Shown here one piece after another: positions 45,690 through 54,849 of a stretch of 64,000 bases of DNA. The notes under the pieces were generated by a model. It saw only the letters and a list, made by a program, of their open reading frames with translations. It was not told the origin of the DNA and ran no database searches. The stretch is from positions 88,449-152,448 of the forward strand of contig CAYZGU010000001.1 of assembly GCA_964478165.1 (NCBI GenBank). Direction: 5' to 3'. The DNA is from CAYZGU01 sp964478165. GTDB taxonomy: Bacteria; Poribacteria; WGA-4E; JAJDTR01. Each line of letters opens with the position of its first letter. Positions within the stretch are counted from its first letter, which is position 1. Made by a program: the position numbers and the translations under genes.

Positions 45690-45977
45690 ATGATACACTT
45701 TGTTAGGACGCTTCTGGTACGATTGTTCAAACTTGGAAATCAGAGTGATACTGAAACTGAAGAGACTAAACTCCCCTCAAGTACACGGTCCCCAGCGCCT
45801 CAAGAAAAGGTCGTCGCCCAGGTCATGGTGTTTGTCTCATCCAACGGACAGAAATATCACACTGAAGACTGTCAAATGGTAGTAAAGGCAAAAACACCAA
45901 TTAAGCTTGAAGCAACAATAAACCGATACGAACCTTGTAAGATTTGCAATCCGCCAACCGTCAAAACAGCTTCATGA
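45690..45977 (+). CDS. Small protein with Ada-like zinc-binding C-terminus
   Basis: 95 residues with AAAGGAG upstream. After a basic, hydrophobic N-terminus (HFVRTLLVRLFKL) and a charged linker, the C-terminus reads VFVSSNGQKYHTEDCQM, then KTPIKLEATI and YEPCKICNPP. The arrangement of one Cys in YH..DC and two in PC.IC resembles the metal-binding module found in Ada and in many small exported proteins. It may be membrane-anchored. Function unknown. It lies between two PhyH genes on the same strand. Confidence 0.65.
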   Translation: MIHFVRTLLVRLFKLGNQSDTETEETKLPSSTRSPAPQEKVVAQVMVFVSSNGQKYHTEDCQMVVKAKTPIKLEATINRYEPCKICNPPTVKTAS

Positions 45978-46124
45978 ACTGCTTCCAAGTCTGTTTAGCG
46001 GTAAATTTAATAATGGCACCGACCACTCGCCGTCAAAACCGCCGATTCCATTGACCAACACGGTTTTCTAGATTTTGTAAACATCATAAGTTCAACTGCC
46101 TGAAATTAAAGGAAATTAAGCATT

Positions 46125-46895
46125 ATGTCGTTAAAACTTTCCCCTGAAAAACTTGAAGGCTATCACCGCAACGGATATATCGCTGTGGATGACCTTGTCT
46201 CACGAGAGGCGGTTGAAAAGCTCAGGTGTCGCCTGCGCGAGTATACACACGGCAAAAGACCATGCGAGTCCATAGCTATCCAGATTGAACCGCGAGTTGA
46301 GCGCGGAGAAATAAAAGTCGATGACCCCGGCGATGGTGTACGCAAAGTCGGAAACCTTATCCAAGGAGACGATCTATTCCGAGCGCTGGGATTTAACAAA
46401 AATATTGTCGGGATATTTGAGCAGATATTGGGACCTGACATCAAGGTATTTCGTAATGATGTGTTGATGAAAGCCCCGGAAGTCGGTTCACAGAAGGGTT
46501 GGCATCAAGACTCACCCTACTGGCCAATCGAGCCTATGGCACTATGTTCTTGCTGGTTTGCTCTCGATGATGCGACAGCCGAAAATGGGTGCCTATCCGT
46601 GCTCCGTGGCTGGCACAAAAAAGGGGCACTCCCGCACGTCAAAGTGGAGGATGATTTCGTCATTGGAATGGATGTTTCCGATGCATCGGACAGCGTTTTG
46701 TTACCTGTCCGGGCGGGCGGTGGCGTTTTCTTCCATTCACTATTGCCCCACTACACCGCGCCTAATCGTTCGAAAAAGTGGCGACGTGCGATGGCACTCT
46801 CGTATATGTCAGCGAAATCCCGATATACGAAGACGGGAGAAGGCCCCACTTACTTTCACATTAAGGGCAAAACGTATCCGGGCGCCGTGCAGTGA
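46125..46895 (+). CDS. Phytanoyl-CoA dioxygenase (PhyH) family protein
   Basis: A 256-residue protein with a full Fe(II)/2-oxoglutarate site: His127 and Asp129 in GWHQDSPYWP and His209 in LLPHYTAPNRS, followed by the Arg-Arg of KKWRRAM. The segment DDATAENGCLSVLRGWHKKG is typical of the family. It probably hydroxylates a small organic substrate, not necessarily phytanoyl-CoA. AAAGGAAATTAAGC lies upstream of the ATG. A kelch-type gene follows after about 45 bases and is probably co-transcribed. Confidence 0.87.
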   Translation: MSLKLSPEKLEGYHRNGYIAVDDLVSREAVEKLRCRLREYTHGKRPCESIAIQIEPRVERGEIKVDDPGDGVRKVGNLIQGDDLFRALGFNKNIVGIFEQILGPDIKVFRNDVLMKAPEVGSQKGWHQDSPYWPIEPMALCSCWFALDDATAENGCLSVLRGWHKKGALPHVKVEDDFVIGMDVSDASDSVLLPVRAGGGVFFHSLLPHYTAPNRSKKWRRAMALSYMSAKSRYTKTGEGPTYFHIKGKTYPGAVQ

Positions 46896-46939
46896 AGTCA
46901 TCGCCACATCCAAATACAGAACTTCATAAGGAGATGAAC

Positions 46940-48040
46940 ATGACACTGAACATCACCTGGAAAGAGGGTCCGGCGTATCCGTCATTAATCAAAGGCCCCG
47001 CGGCCGGCATCGTGGATGGACGTTTCCTGGTTGCAGGGGGTATGGCTTATCCTTGGCGAGAAACAGAGTATGGCTTCTGGCTCGGCGTTGACGAAGACAT
47101 AGAAGCAGCACCATCGCTTATTGTCCCCGGTGAACACATCGAAAGCCCTACCGGAAAGTGGCATCCCCTTCCGCCGCTGCCAATAGGCCCAGGCTGGACC
47201 TCAGGCGCCGCAGTTTCCGGCGGTTTAGCGGTAGTCGGTGGACGTCGCAGAGCTGTTGGAATGCGTGCCACATCCGATGTTTGGTTCTTGGATGTCAGTG
47301 GCGGCGCAACGACGTGGGAACGCCTTTCAGATCGTCCGACGCCTGCGATGGTCGCCACCACGATCGCAGATGGAAACATGCTTTATACCGCTTTTGGAAC
47401 AGATTGGCAACCACACGAACACGCTTTAGAAGATCTCAACATTTACCGTATGAATGTCGCCAAACGGGCTAGTTGGGAAGTTGTAACGCAGTTTCCCGGT
47501 AATCCCAGATGGTTTGCAGGAATGGCTATCTGCAATGAAAAATTGTATGTTATCAGCGGACGTGACCAACCCTTGAACGGGGTCAAGGATGTACAGCCTT
47601 ACAATGCCCATAGAATAAATGCTGATGGCACGGCCGTTTATGTGGCTTTCCGCGAAGTGTGGGAGTATGATCTGGAAACAAGCCAATGGCAAGAATTAGA
47701 GCGTCCGCCCCGCGCCTTCGGATGTGATGCCTTCACTGTAGCTAATCGATGGATTGTGATGACGGGTGGCGATAGTTGGGTGGTGTACCCACAAGGTGTA
47801 TCTGTAGCAATTAAGAGTTATGAGCAAGAACGGGATTTCTTCTGCTACTCTCACGAATCGTGGGCATTTGATACCCATACAGGTAAGTGGTCATGTCTCG
47901 CCCCACTCCCATACGGTATTTGTTCACACCGAATCGCAACTTGGAATAATCGCGTGTTTACAATCGGAAACGAGACTGTGGACAAGAAGCGGGGCAACGC
48001 CTACGGCACCGTCTTCGAGGGCACCATTGAAATATCCTGA
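46940..48040 (+). CDS. Kelch-like beta-propeller protein
   Basis: 366 residues from the ATG at 46940, chosen because AAGGAG (46928-46933) abuts an earlier ATG and is well spaced from this one. Kelch-type blades are visible: GRFLVAGGMAYPW, GGLAVVGGRRRAVG followed by TSDVWFLDVSGG, EKLYVISGRDQPL, REVWEYDLETSQWQELERPP, RWIVMTGGDSW and ESWAFDTHTGKWSCLAPLP. The Gly-Gly and spaced Tyr/Trp pattern suits a six- or seven-bladed propeller like N-acetylneuraminate epimerase, but no activity can be assigned. No signal peptide is seen. Likely co-transcribed with the PhyH gene just upstream. Confidence 0.78.
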   Translation: MTLNITWKEGPAYPSLIKGPAAGIVDGRFLVAGGMAYPWRETEYGFWLGVDEDIEAAPSLIVPGEHIESPTGKWHPLPPLPIGPGWTSGAAVSGGLAVVGGRRRAVGMRATSDVWFLDVSGGATTWERLSDRPTPAMVATTIADGNMLYTAFGTDWQPHEHALEDLNIYRMNVAKRASWEVVTQFPGNPRWFAGMAICNEKLYVISGRDQPLNGVKDVQPYNAHRINADGTAVYVAFREVWEYDLETSQWQELERPPRAFGCDAFTVANRWIVMTGGDSWVVYPQGVSVAIKSYEQERDFFCYSHESWAFDTHTGKWSCLAPLPYGICSHRIATWNNRVFTIGNETVDKKRGNAYGTVFEGTIEIS

Positions 48041-48375
48041 GTTCTATTATCTGGAAATGTTTTGCGCCCGATGAAACTCTGGAATCACTCTCAACTTAGA
48101 ACGAATCCTCTGGCGTCAGCATTCGTAATTTGATTGTCACTGCTTTCACTACTAGGCCTTTCAACTCAAACTTCAGACGGGCTCCCATCAAACAATCGGT
48201 ACTTTACACCTGATACTAAGCTCCTAATAAACATAATGACCATTCCAATGCCTATCCTGCAGAAGCTCCCCATATCGTGCTAACAGTGATCGCGTCGTTA
48301 GTAGTCATTGCTTTCTCGCATTGGAAACTACCTTAAACTCAATTCGTTGCACAATATTGTGGAGGCCTTAACTGA
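48041..48375. other. Gap after the kelch gene: nothing recognised
   Basis: AT-rich DNA without a supported frame, hairpin or RNA gene. Confidence 0.5.
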
Positions 48376-48928
48376 CTTGATAAAAATCTATCGCGCTGCC
48401 GTCATCGGCTGTAGCAGGATGGGACCTTTATCGACAACGAGATAACGGACTTCCACGCGTATCCACTGCCGTATTCGCATGTCGCCGGCTTCTATGCAGA
48501 GGAGCGAACGAAGTTCGTCGCTTCCACGGATATTCGGCCAACGGTACTATGTGTCATAAGACAATCCGCACACCGACTACCCGAAGGTAATTGAAAAAGA
48601 GAAGCTTGACATCTACAGTGTAGCAACTCGGCCGGAACAGCGAGAACAAATCGCGATTTATGCCGCCACGCATGGAGTCAAGGCAATTTATGCCGAAAGG
48701 CAAGGTCAAGTGTGTCAAAGAGCTTCAGCTCCAGGGCCTATATGCCGGATTTCGTGAGGATGAACGCCTCCAACTCGGCGCCTTCGCTCAAGAGATTTCC
48801 AGTGGCGAGTATACAGATTGGTTACAGAAATCGACCTCAATACCTGGATATTGATGGAGGCATGTAATGAATCGGCACGATTAAATGAACTCGCAGATAT
48901 CGATGAGGTCGAACAACTCCTGGGCTGA
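48376..48928 (+). pseudogene. Degraded Gfo/Idh/MocA oxidoreductase
   Basis: A TTG-started frame gives IKIYRAAVIGCSRMG, the Rossmann motif, then a frameshift to FIDNEITDFHAYPLPYSHVAG and RTKFVASTDIRP, another shift to HTDYPKVIEKEKLDIYSVAT, TRPEQREQIAIYAATHGVKA and IYAE, where the EKP motif should follow. After that most of the C-terminal domain is deleted; a short tail (ACNESARLNELADID) ends at a TGA at 48926-48928. The wording resembles the intact gene at 25056 (same order VIGC.RMG, TRPE, GVKAI). Only about half of a normal 350-residue gene remains. Confidence 0.8.
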
Positions 48929-48998
48929 ACTCTTATGCAAAACGACCCATGCCAATAGCGCACCCACTTAAAGATGAAGATTGACTCCCATTTTTTAG

Positions 48999-49028
48999 TT
49001 GACAATACTGTCGTGCTTTTGTTACACT
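48999..49028 (+). promoter_or_regulatory. Probable promoter of the first LamG gene
   Basis: A perfect TTGACA at 48999-49004, an 18-base spacer and TACACT at 49023-49028. The leader to the ATG at 49210 is about 175 bases and contains an imperfect hairpin with 9-bp arms (AGAATGCGA and its complement near 49080-49120). Confidence 0.55.
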
Positions 49029-49209
49029 TGTTCCGTGGCTGGAGGTGGGGGTTCTCCCTTCAGCAAATTCTTATGTCATTAGAATGCGATCCGGCGTTGC
49101 AACGTCGACACTCGCATTCTCTGAGTCTCTGAACCAATGGCCTATGAATAATCTTCTGGCTTGCAAAGGTCGTTGTGTCCCGAGAAAAGCATGAAAGGAA
49201 AAATGAGTC

Positions 49210-50076
49210 ATGACTCATAAAACAAGTATAATTATTGGCGTCCTATTCGTACTCGCAGTGGCGAGTCCGGTTGCGTTTGGCGCGCTTCAGATCAACTTTG
49301 ACGCCAGTACGCAGGAAAGTAGTGACGATTCATGGACAAACAGCGGTGAAGCTGGTGGCGCATTGCCACAAGCAGACGACAAACCAGCGCTGGAAGAAGG
49401 TACAATTGACGCAGCTGGTGGTTCATGGACTGACCAGTACTATACAGCCACACAGGCAAGACAGGGTTTCACCACACCGGATAACACACCGGCAGATGGT
49501 ATACCTACTTTCTTCACGGAAAACTACACGCAAGGCTTCCTTCTCAACGTGAGGGGCGGTACGCTCGAACAGGAACATCAGTTGGTAGGCCTACAGTCTG
49601 ATGCCCCAGAGGCAAACCAAACGACTCGAATTTGGGTCGATGGTGGGGAAGAGGATGGTAATCCAGGATGTCTTACGAGCATCAATGTAATGCAGCCAGC
49701 CATCGGTCTTCGTGAAGACTATAAACTTGAAGATCATGGAATGTGTCCTGGTATCGGAAATTGGGCATTTGTTAATATCGCCTTCGAGAGTGGAATTGCC
49801 ATTACATTCTATGTTGATGGTGAAATCACAGGCGACCTCCCATCCGGCGTAACCTGGGATGCTGGTCGTCCGATGAATCTCCATTACATCTTCGCACATA
49901 GCTTTAACGAACAACAACGAACCTTTAACGGTTCGATAGCTTTCTACAAAGTGTGGGACGAATGGATGGACGAAGACGCTATTAATGCGGACATCGCTAG
50001 CGAGCAAGGCGGCGGCACGGCCGTCGAATCTGTTGGCAAGCTCACAACAACCTGGGCTGCGATGAGAACTCAGTAA
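49210..50076 (+). CDS. Secreted LamG / concanavalin-like domain protein
   Basis: A 288-residue protein with AAAGGAAAAATGAGTC upstream. The N-terminus THKTSIIIGVLFVLAVAS ending in AFGA is a signal peptide. The mature part matches the LamG-like jelly roll: SWTNSGEAGGALPQADDKP, EDYKLEDHGMCPGIGNWAFV, FESGIAITFYVDGE and NGSIAFYKVWDEWMDED. It ends VESVGKLTTTWAAM. Such proteins usually bind glycans or take part in surface layers. It is paralogous to the gene at 54850 (same length, same ending). A strong terminator follows. Function unknown. Confidence 0.78.
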   Translation: MTHKTSIIIGVLFVLAVASPVAFGALQINFDASTQESSDDSWTNSGEAGGALPQADDKPALEEGTIDAAGGSWTDQYYTATQARQGFTTPDNTPADGIPTFFTENYTQGFLLNVRGGTLEQEHQLVGLQSDAPEANQTTRIWVDGGEEDGNPGCLTSINVMQPAIGLREDYKLEDHGMCPGIGNWAFVNIAFESGIAITFYVDGEITGDLPSGVTWDAGRPMNLHYIFAHSFNEQQRTFNGSIAFYKVWDEWMDEDAINADIASEQGGGTAVESVGKLTTTWAAMRTQ

Positions 50077-50141
50077 TAGTAACTAGCCAATCTTCAGAGA
50101 CTTTTTCGTAAGTCGTAAGATTGACAGTTATTAGGCCAATT

Positions 50142-50190
50142 AAAAATACCAGGCTACTTGCGCTTCTTTAATTAGCCTGGTATTTTTTTT
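50142..50190 (+). terminator. Intrinsic terminator after the LamG gene
   Basis: AAAAATACCAGGCTA (50142-50156) and its exact complement (50173-50187) form a 15-bp stem with a 16-base loop, ending in a run of eight T. It is the clearest terminator in the window and works in both directions. Confidence 0.9.
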
Positions 50191-50733
50191 GCCTTGCAAA
50201 AGAACGTCGTGTGCGCTTTAATTAATTAGTCTATATTTATTTCGGTTTAAATCCAATCTGTTGGTATTTTCCCACCTCTTTCCGCCCCTCACCTCGCATT
50301 CCCAATACCGATGTTTGAACCCACTTTCCAACAAGTAACTCATTGTGGTGGAGTTCAAAATGTGTGGCTTTTTAATCTGGCGCCACGTCATTTCAAATCG
50401 GCCAATCCTGGTAAGATTAATTACTAAGAACTAAAGGAATTTTGCCGAAACTTTAGGATGCACGATCGCACACTTTCTGAAAGTCGAGTTGAACGAGGCT
50501 TACGTGCTGAATAGCTCAGCGAGGGACTTGCTAAAGTGGAGCACGATCAAGTACTTATCCTCATCTCGACAAAGCGAATATACGCGAACAACTTGATTCC
50601 TCATCGGCATAGTCAAAAAGTATCGGTAGTCTGCTATCGATGTTTTTTGTTACGAACGCAAGGGTTAGATTCTGAGGATACTTGAGAAAGGACAGCCCTG
50701 GCTACTCCCTCAATGCCCATGACATGGAAAATT
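50191..50733. other. Gap between the terminator and the dead Gfo/Idh gene
   Basis: No supported frame on either strand; no RNA gene or repeat noted. Confidence 0.45.
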
Positions 50734-51783
50734 ATGAATCACGACCAGAACACATTTCGTGTTGCGATATCGGGGCGCCACAGGATGCTTACACGAATGC
50801 TGGGAAGCCACAATTTTGAGAAGGCTTTTTTGATACCTTAGCAGAAACCGAAGTTGTCGCTGCCTTCGATCATGGCGCCTACACAAGATCCGAATTCCTA
50901 GATTGTTGGCGGACTGCCTGGGGAGACATCCCCACGTACAACAATTATGAGCAGATCGTTACAGAAATAAGGCCTAATCTACGTTGCGTTCCAACGCGTC
51001 AGACCATGCATTCCGATTAGATTGAGTTCAGAGTCCAATTGGGCGTCCTTGGGATTTTGTGTGACGAACCCATCGCTACAACTTTGGAGAAGATGGACCG
51101 AATCATTGCTGCCTGCGAGAACATCCCACTGCTTCTAGGTTTGTATAGACGTTGAACAACTCGTTACCAGTATTTGCAGAAGCTAATTCTCGACGGAAGA
51201 ATTGGAGAGGTTGACAGCATTGTTGCCTAACGGATTGCCAAATTTGATTAATCACGAATTTCACTGGTATGATAGCCTGTTACTATTGGCCGGTAACCTT
51301 TGACCTGTATGGATTAGTGGGCTTGTGACCAACGTCTCGATAACTCCAGTAGATTTACGGATTCGAGTAGACCCATCCGGTCGAGAACAAATCGAATTGA
51401 AAAATGAGATGATGCTTTACGTTACTGCCGTCGGGATAAATCAGGGAATGACCTTTGAGGTCCTGGGAGGAAAAGAGCAACTGTTTATACTGAACGACGC
51501 AATTGAGAGTTTCATCTAGCTAAAGGAGAACCCCTCAATAATACACCCGCTGTCTGTCCCACAAGAACCAGGCCCTTGGCCCGGGGAACCACGAATAGTG
51601 ACGAATTCAGTTCAGACAGTATTGAAGAGAACAAGAACTTTCTTGGACCTTGACTGCATTCTTCGTAGCACAGAAATCGGCTTTGCCAGCCATGTATCAT
51701 CAGCAGCAGGTGGTTCGAAAGTCAACCTACCCTTGAACGACAGGTCGACCCGCATAGAATCTTTCTCCTGGGGCAACGAATAA
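50734..51783 (+). pseudogene. Full-length but heavily mutated Gfo/Idh/MocA oxidoreductase
   Basis: From the ATG at 50734 the pieces follow the family in order: FRVAISGRHRM, DTLAETEVVAAFDHGAY, DCWRTAWGDIPTYNNYEQI, a stretch with in-frame stops, VLGILCDEPIATTLEKMDRI (the EKP region, now DEP), LILDGRIGEVDSIVA, more stops, QIELKNEMMLYVTAVGINQG, FEVLGGKEQLFI, and finally GGSKVNLPLNDRSTRIESF to a stop at 51781-51783. At least five in-frame stops and several frameshifts are present. Unlike the copy at 48376, nearly the whole length is retained, so it decays by point changes. Confidence 0.8.
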
Positions 51784-52501
51784 ACGTCAGAAACCAGCGA
51801 AATCCCTCCTGTTTTCTATACAACCATATCTTCTAGAATGAGAAGCTGCGATTCCACCATGTCAATCACTCGCTAATTCCGTTACCCAGAGAGGAAACTT
51901 CCCACCTTTTCAATTTCTGATTGCTAAGTTCTGTTTTAAGCCTGTCATTGTTTTACAATGCGCTTAGACTATTCGAGAAACATGGACATTGGGAACTTGG
52001 AAAACGCGAATTTTCCGGTGGGCCATGACTACTTGAATGACCACGCAAGAAATACCAAAGTGTTGAACATCAGCTGTGGAATTCTCCCGAGTGTCAAAGG
52101 CTTTCCAGTGTATAATCGAGGCAACCGTATACAACCGTTAATTTACTCTATCAAATATTACTGAGCAAATCGTCTCTATCTCAAGAGCAGGAAATAATGA
52201 ATTTGAATTTGTCCATTACCCTCCAAATCAGGACGGGTAAATGCGAGCTCGATTGGTTATCTTACAACCTGGAAACGAACAGATTAAATCCGCCGACATA
52301 CGGTGCCAGCATTAAACAGATTGAAGACCCGGACACTTGGGAGGAATCGGGTGACCGAATGTCAATTAACACCGAATCTATTTCAGGGACAATCTAAAAC
52401 TTTATTACCAGCAGACAAAAAAAGACAACACAAATAACTGTCAAAATTCCAACGCGTAATTCAAGTCCACACTGGTCGCTCTCTAGCTCAGTTCCACCTT
52501 C
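51784..52501. other. Gap with two short unassigned frames
   Basis: Plus-strand frames at 51958-52164 (68 codons) and 52197-52397 (66 codons, AGGAAA upstream) have no recognised motif. The second might be a small gene but its composition is not convincing. Nothing else is supported. Confidence 0.35.
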
Positions 52502-53884
52502 CTACTGAGCTCCCCAACGCGGACTCTTGTCTGACAATGTCGTAGGGATGGTGTAATCGCGCTCACGAGCCCACGCATTCGCCGCTTCTTGCAGCTGACA
52601 GTTACCACTTTTCAGAAAAACGAATGCGGTATCACTGTTGCCAAATTCATTTAGAGCCTTAATAAGAACAGCTTCTGTGCCGTCTTCACCCCGTTTGACA
52701 AAAAAGGGAGTTGCGCCCGCAATAATCGCCAAGCGTTTGGCCTCGAATGCCGAACGCAAGACTGTCATCACACGCAAATCTCTTCGATATGCTAGTGCTC
52801 CAGCTACAGCTCGACGCACATCAGGATTTTCATCCTCGAGAGCAGAAATCAGCGCCTCAATAACGCGATGGCCTTCAACCTCCTCCAAGGCTCGTGCTGC
52901 AGTCTCTCGGACGTCTATATACTCAGCCGCGAGTGCCGCAATCCATGTTTCGATAGTCCTATGGCTTTTTATGCTTTCCAGTGTACGAATGGCCGCCCAG
53001 CGGAGAGATGCATTCTTAGCTGCCAGTAAGCTCGCCAATTGAGGAACTGCAGGATTCCCAATCTTTCCTAGTGCGCGCGCTGCTGTTCGCCGAACATCAT
53101 ACGGCCCTCTCCTCATTGCAACAATCAGAGGGTCAATGGCTCGCAAATCCTGAGTCTCGCCCAATGCTTCAGCCACAAATTGCCGAATTTTTGGATCCCG
53201 ATTTTTCAATGCGTCAACTAAGTTTGGAACCGCAGAGGAGCCGATTCTTCCTAATGCTTTCGCAGCTGCCTTACGTGGATATTCATCTTCCAGTGCAGCA
53301 CATAAAGGTTCAACGGCACGGGGGTCTTTAATCTCTCCCAGCGCTTCCGCTGATTTCTGCCGGACTTCTGGGTTCCGATTCTTGAGTGCCGCAGCCAACG
53401 ACGCAGTCGCCCGGAGGTCTCCAATCTTTCCCAATGCTTCCGCTGCTGCCATCCGAACACGTGGATACCGATTGTCGAGCGCAGCACATAAAGGTTCAAC
53501 GGCACGGGAGTCTTTAATCTCCCCTAGTGATTCTGCGGCTATCCTTCGTACATCTGGATAGTCCATTTCCAGTGCACTGGCCAAAACCGGAACTGCGGGT
53601 GCGCCAATCTTGGCCAGTGCACGGGCTGCCGCCCTTCGGACGTGTGGATGTTCGTCCGAAATTGCAGTACTCAAGGAATCAATGGCCCGGAGGTCTTTAA
53701 TCTCTCCCAGTGCTTCCGCCGCGTTCTCTCGAACTGCTACATCATCTGCCTTCAATTTTTCAATCTCTGAAAGAACATCTCCTGGCTGTGCATTTCCAAT
53801 GAGTGGCACGGTTATCAGTAGAACAAGAACGACCGATTCTATAGTAATTAGGGTATTAAATACTCTGCTACAATCATGAAGCAT
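52502..53884 (-). CDS. Secreted HEAT-repeat (PBS lyase-like) protein
   Basis: 460 residues from the ATG at 53882-53884, which has GGAGG upstream. An N-terminal hydrophobic segment (ESVVLVLLITVPLIGNAQ) is a signal peptide or anchor. After it come about twelve HEAT/PBS-lyase-type repeats of 30-31 residues with the pattern VR..AAEALG.IKD.RAVEPL..AL. One repeat lacks the usual Asp-Val-Arg (YPRKAAAKALG), and two repeats near 53290 and 53480 are almost identical in DNA, a sign of recent duplication. Such proteins serve as scaffolds for protein contacts; no enzymatic role is suggested. It is monocistronic. Confidence 0.85.
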   Translation of the reverse strand: MLHDCSRVFNTLITIESVVLVLLITVPLIGNAQPGDVLSEIEKLKADDVAVRENAAEALGEIKDLRAIDSLSTAISDEHPHVRRAAARALAKIGAPAVPVLASALEMDYPDVRRIAAESLGEIKDSRAVEPLCAALDNRYPRVRMAAAEALGKIGDLRATASLAAALKNRNPEVRQKSAEALGEIKDPRAVEPLCAALEDEYPRKAAAKALGRIGSSAVPNLVDALKNRDPKIRQFVAEALGETQDLRAIDPLIVAMRRGPYDVRRTAARALGKIGNPAVPQLASLLAAKNASLRWAAIRTLESIKSHRTIETWIAALAAEYIDVRETAARALEEVEGHRVIEALISALEDENPDVRRAVAGALAYRRDLRVMTVLRSAFEAKRLAIIAGATPFFVKRGEDGTEAVLIKALNEFGNSDTAFVFLKSGNCQLQEAANAWARERDYTIPTTLSDKSPRWGAQ

Positions 53885-54153
53885 GATTCTTAACCTCCGA
53901 ACATTGGGATGGTGAGTCACCATCTGACATTGAAAGAAGCATCACCCGTAGCCACAATACACCATTTGGTCCGAGTACGAACGAAAACATGTCTCATTAT
54001 CTACCGTTCATCTAATTCTGCAACGGTACGGCCCCATTCTATTAGGTTGCAGGCAGAAAATTACATTTGGGAGCCACAATCTTACCATGCTAGCGATTAG
54101 CAAACAGAATCAAGACTTTTAATCCGCGCTCCCTCTGGAAACAGACTAAAATC

Positions 54154-54182
54154 ATCTTACTGCGTTTAGTCATTTGAGTCAA
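54154..54182 (-). promoter_or_regulatory. Probable promoter of the HEAT-repeat gene
   Basis: On the minus strand, TTGACT (54177-54182), a 17-base spacer and TAAGAT (54154-54159). Transcription would start near 54147, leaving a leader of about 260 bases before the ATG at 53884. Confidence 0.5.
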
Positions 54183-54558
54183 CAAAATCTTGACATTGCG
54201 ATCTCAATAAATAGATTTAAATGCAGCGCAGCCCAACTTGTCATAACTTTGATTAACGATGAAACTCACCAAGCGCAGCGTTTACAAAGCCGAAAACTTA
54301 GGTAATTCCCATCGAGAACAACAAGGAATAATAGTACACCGTAAAAAAGTGATGGGTAATACGTTCCAATTACACAAACTGACGCTTCAGCTAATTCTAG
54401 TCCTCAGCATGAGAACAGCAATGACAAAATGGAAACAAGCACTCTAGCTTTTAAGCTGGGATTTGGACTATGCGAATACAGGCCCTATGCCAAGCAGAGG
54501 TACGAGCTCTCAAATTCGAATGCCGTTGGCCACAACTATCATAACAAACACACAATTT

Positions 54559-54600
54559 TCTGGGTTCTAAACGAAAACCTCTGGGTTCTAAACGAAAACC
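54559..54600 (+). repeat. Perfect tandem repeat, 2 x 21 bp
   Basis: A 21-base unit starting TCTGGGTTCTAAACG occurs twice without a gap. The length is a multiple of three, but the surrounding frame is not a convincing gene. Confidence 0.85.
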
Positions 54601-54849
54601 ATAGACCAGTCAAAATACAGATTTATCTTGACAACAGACTCTTTTTGAGGTAGTAAATATAGGTGATTGGGCTCTCGCGGTATTTGTGTTGATGCTCCCG
54701 CCCAACTTTTGTCAATAATGGAGATGGGTTTTTGAGATTTGGACTTATTTCAGCTGTCATTTTAGATATTCCGCGGCGAGCGTCCAACAGCCGTCGTAAA
54801 CTGTTAATGCAGGTCTGAGAGACCACAACAAACAAACGGAGGGTGTAGA

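Larger units (their letters stand above)
53885..54849. other. Divergent region between the HEAT gene and the second LamG gene
   Basis: Contains the HEAT gene promoter (54154-54182), a weaker plus-strand candidate (TTGACA at 54190, TAGATT at 54212), a second weak plus-strand one (TTGACA at 54628, TAGTAA at 54651), and a tandem repeat. Short frames at 54259-54447 and 54429-54653 are not convincing genes. Confidence 0.4.

Noticed and set aside
54559..54600. Tandem 21-bp repeat as a start of a CRISPR or repeat array
   Set aside because: Only two adjacent copies without spacers and no cas genes anywhere in the window.
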